Below, one piece after another: positions 5,463 to 6,026 of a stretch of DNA of 6,026 bases. The DNA is taken from assembly GCA_964655225.1 (NCBI GenBank), contig CAZZMB010000060.1, forward strand, positions 1 through 6,026. The letters run 5' to 3'. The notes beneath the pieces are model-generated. The model saw only the letters and a list, made by a program, of their open reading frames with translations, had not been told where the DNA came from and searched no databases. Both the position numbers and the translations under genes were made by a program. The stretch's first letter is position 1; each line of letters starts with the position of its first letter. The stretch is from JAFMKE01 sp964655225. Its GTDB lineage: Bacteria > Bacteroidota > Bacteroidia > Chitinophagales > UBA8649.

Positions 5463-6026
5463 CTATTTTTGAAGTTGTTCGTAGGCTTCTTGAACCTTTC
5501 TGAACTTTTCTTCCGCACCTTTTTGATGCTCTTTCCCTAAATGAAGTACTTTATCAGGGTGGTACTTTTTAGCCATTTTTCTATATGCAGCTTTTATTTC
5601 AGCTTGGGTAGCAGAAGCATTAATTTCCAAAATCTTATAAGCCATATCAGAGCTTTTATAAAACATAGCCTTGATACTTTCAAAATCTCTAAGACTGACA
5701 CCTAAATAATTGGCGATTGAAGCGATAGCCTTCACTTCAGATTCGTCTACATGATTATCAGATTTTGCAATTCCAAATAAAAAATGAATTAGTTGAAGTC
5801 GCGACGCATGGTCCATCATTTGACGAATCTGTAAGCACACCTGGCGTGTAGATATATTCGATTGCTTAGAAATTTCCTTAAATAACTTGAATGCTTGGTT
5901 CGCACGCACCTTACCATACATTTGAACAAATTGAGCACGTACAAAATCCATTTCCCGCTGGTCTTGCTTACCATCGGCTTTAATTACTATAGAAGCTAAA
6001 ACTAATAAACTGACCTCAAAATCTCC
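5463..6026 (-). CDS. TerB-like/J-domain co-chaperone (DjlA-like), N terminus cut by window edge
   Basis: The minus-strand frame stays open to the right edge: upstream of the first internal Met (ATG at 5951) another 25 codons read GDFEVSLLVLASIVIKADGK and onward without a stop. The 187 visible residues are therefore the C-terminal part of a longer protein, and 5951 is not the true start. The order is a TerB-like helical domain (about 1-115), with acidic stretches KADGKQDQRE and KSDNHVDESE in its two halves, then a J domain from about 127 to the end with YKILEI, the HPD signature at 156-158 and AYRKMAKKYHPDK. HPD is the motif that stimulates the Hsp70 ATPase, so the protein should work with DnaK. 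DjlA-type proteins have this TerB-J order and often a membrane anchor or Gly-rich N terminus, which would lie beyond the edge. Some databases label such proteins tellurite-resistance-like because of TerB; that should not be read as a resistance function. Confidence 0.92.
   Translation of the reverse strand, partial: GDFEVSLLVLASIVIKADGKQDQREMDFVRAQFVQMYGKVRANQAFKLFKEISKQSNISTRQVCLQIRQMMDHASRLQLIHFLFGIAKSDNHVDESEVKAIASIANYLGVSLRDFESIKAMFYKSSDMAYKILEINASATQAEIKAAYRKMAKKYHPDKVLHLGKEHQKGAEEKFRKVQEAYEQLQK

Noticed and set aside
5463..6026. Tellurite-resistance function for the TerB-like protein.
   Set aside because: No other ter genes are in view, and the TerB-like plus J-domain order fits a DjlA-type co-chaperone.

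Overview
The window looks like chromosomal DNA from a low-GC member of Bacteroidota, most likely a flavobacterium. Three things suggest this: the AT-rich base composition, start sites without Shine-Dalgarno sequences but with matches to the Bacteroidota -7 promoter element TAnnTTTG, and the protein set (RseP, SCO, separate FeoA and FeoB, a small FeoB-associated Cys-rich protein, and a TerB-like/J-domain protein), whose sequences read as flavobacterial. A run of exactly 100 N inside feoB shows this is a draft or scaffolded assembly.

Layout, left to right. Positions 1-66 are non-coding and AT-rich. Positions 67-1407 on the minus strand encode the intramembrane site-2 protease RseP. A divergent intergenic region of about 140 bp carries a good promoter for rseP and a weaker one for the rightward genes. 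The rightward block holds a SCO/SenC thioredoxin-fold protein (1551-2225), feoA (2269-2502), feoB (2495-4471, interrupted by the gap at 3400-3499) and a 42-residue single-pass Cys-rich protein (4478-4606). Two minus-strand genes converge on this block: a ZIP-family metal transporter (4603-5424) and, upstream of it, a TerB-like/J-domain co-chaperone whose N terminus runs off the right edge (5463-6026).

How the genes work together: the core is a ferrous-iron uptake module (FeoA, FeoB and the Cys-rich accessory protein), flanked by a protein of the copper-handling SCO family and a divalent-metal ZIP transporter. In effect it is a small metal-homeostasis neighbourhood. FeoA and FeoB overlap by 8 nt, and the Cys-rich gene follows FeoB by 6 nt, so these three are almost certainly co-transcribed. 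The Cys-rich gene and the ZIP gene meet tail to tail with stop codons sharing a palindromic CTAG, leaving no intergenic space for a terminator. RseP and the J-domain protein belong to envelope-stress and protein-quality functions and have no evident link to metals.

I see no mobile elements, CRISPR arrays, rRNA or tRNA genes, and no convincing candidate for an undescribed system. The points most worth a second look are the truncated representation of FeoB, the easily missed Cys-rich gene, the overlapping convergent stops, and the edge-truncated J-domain protein.
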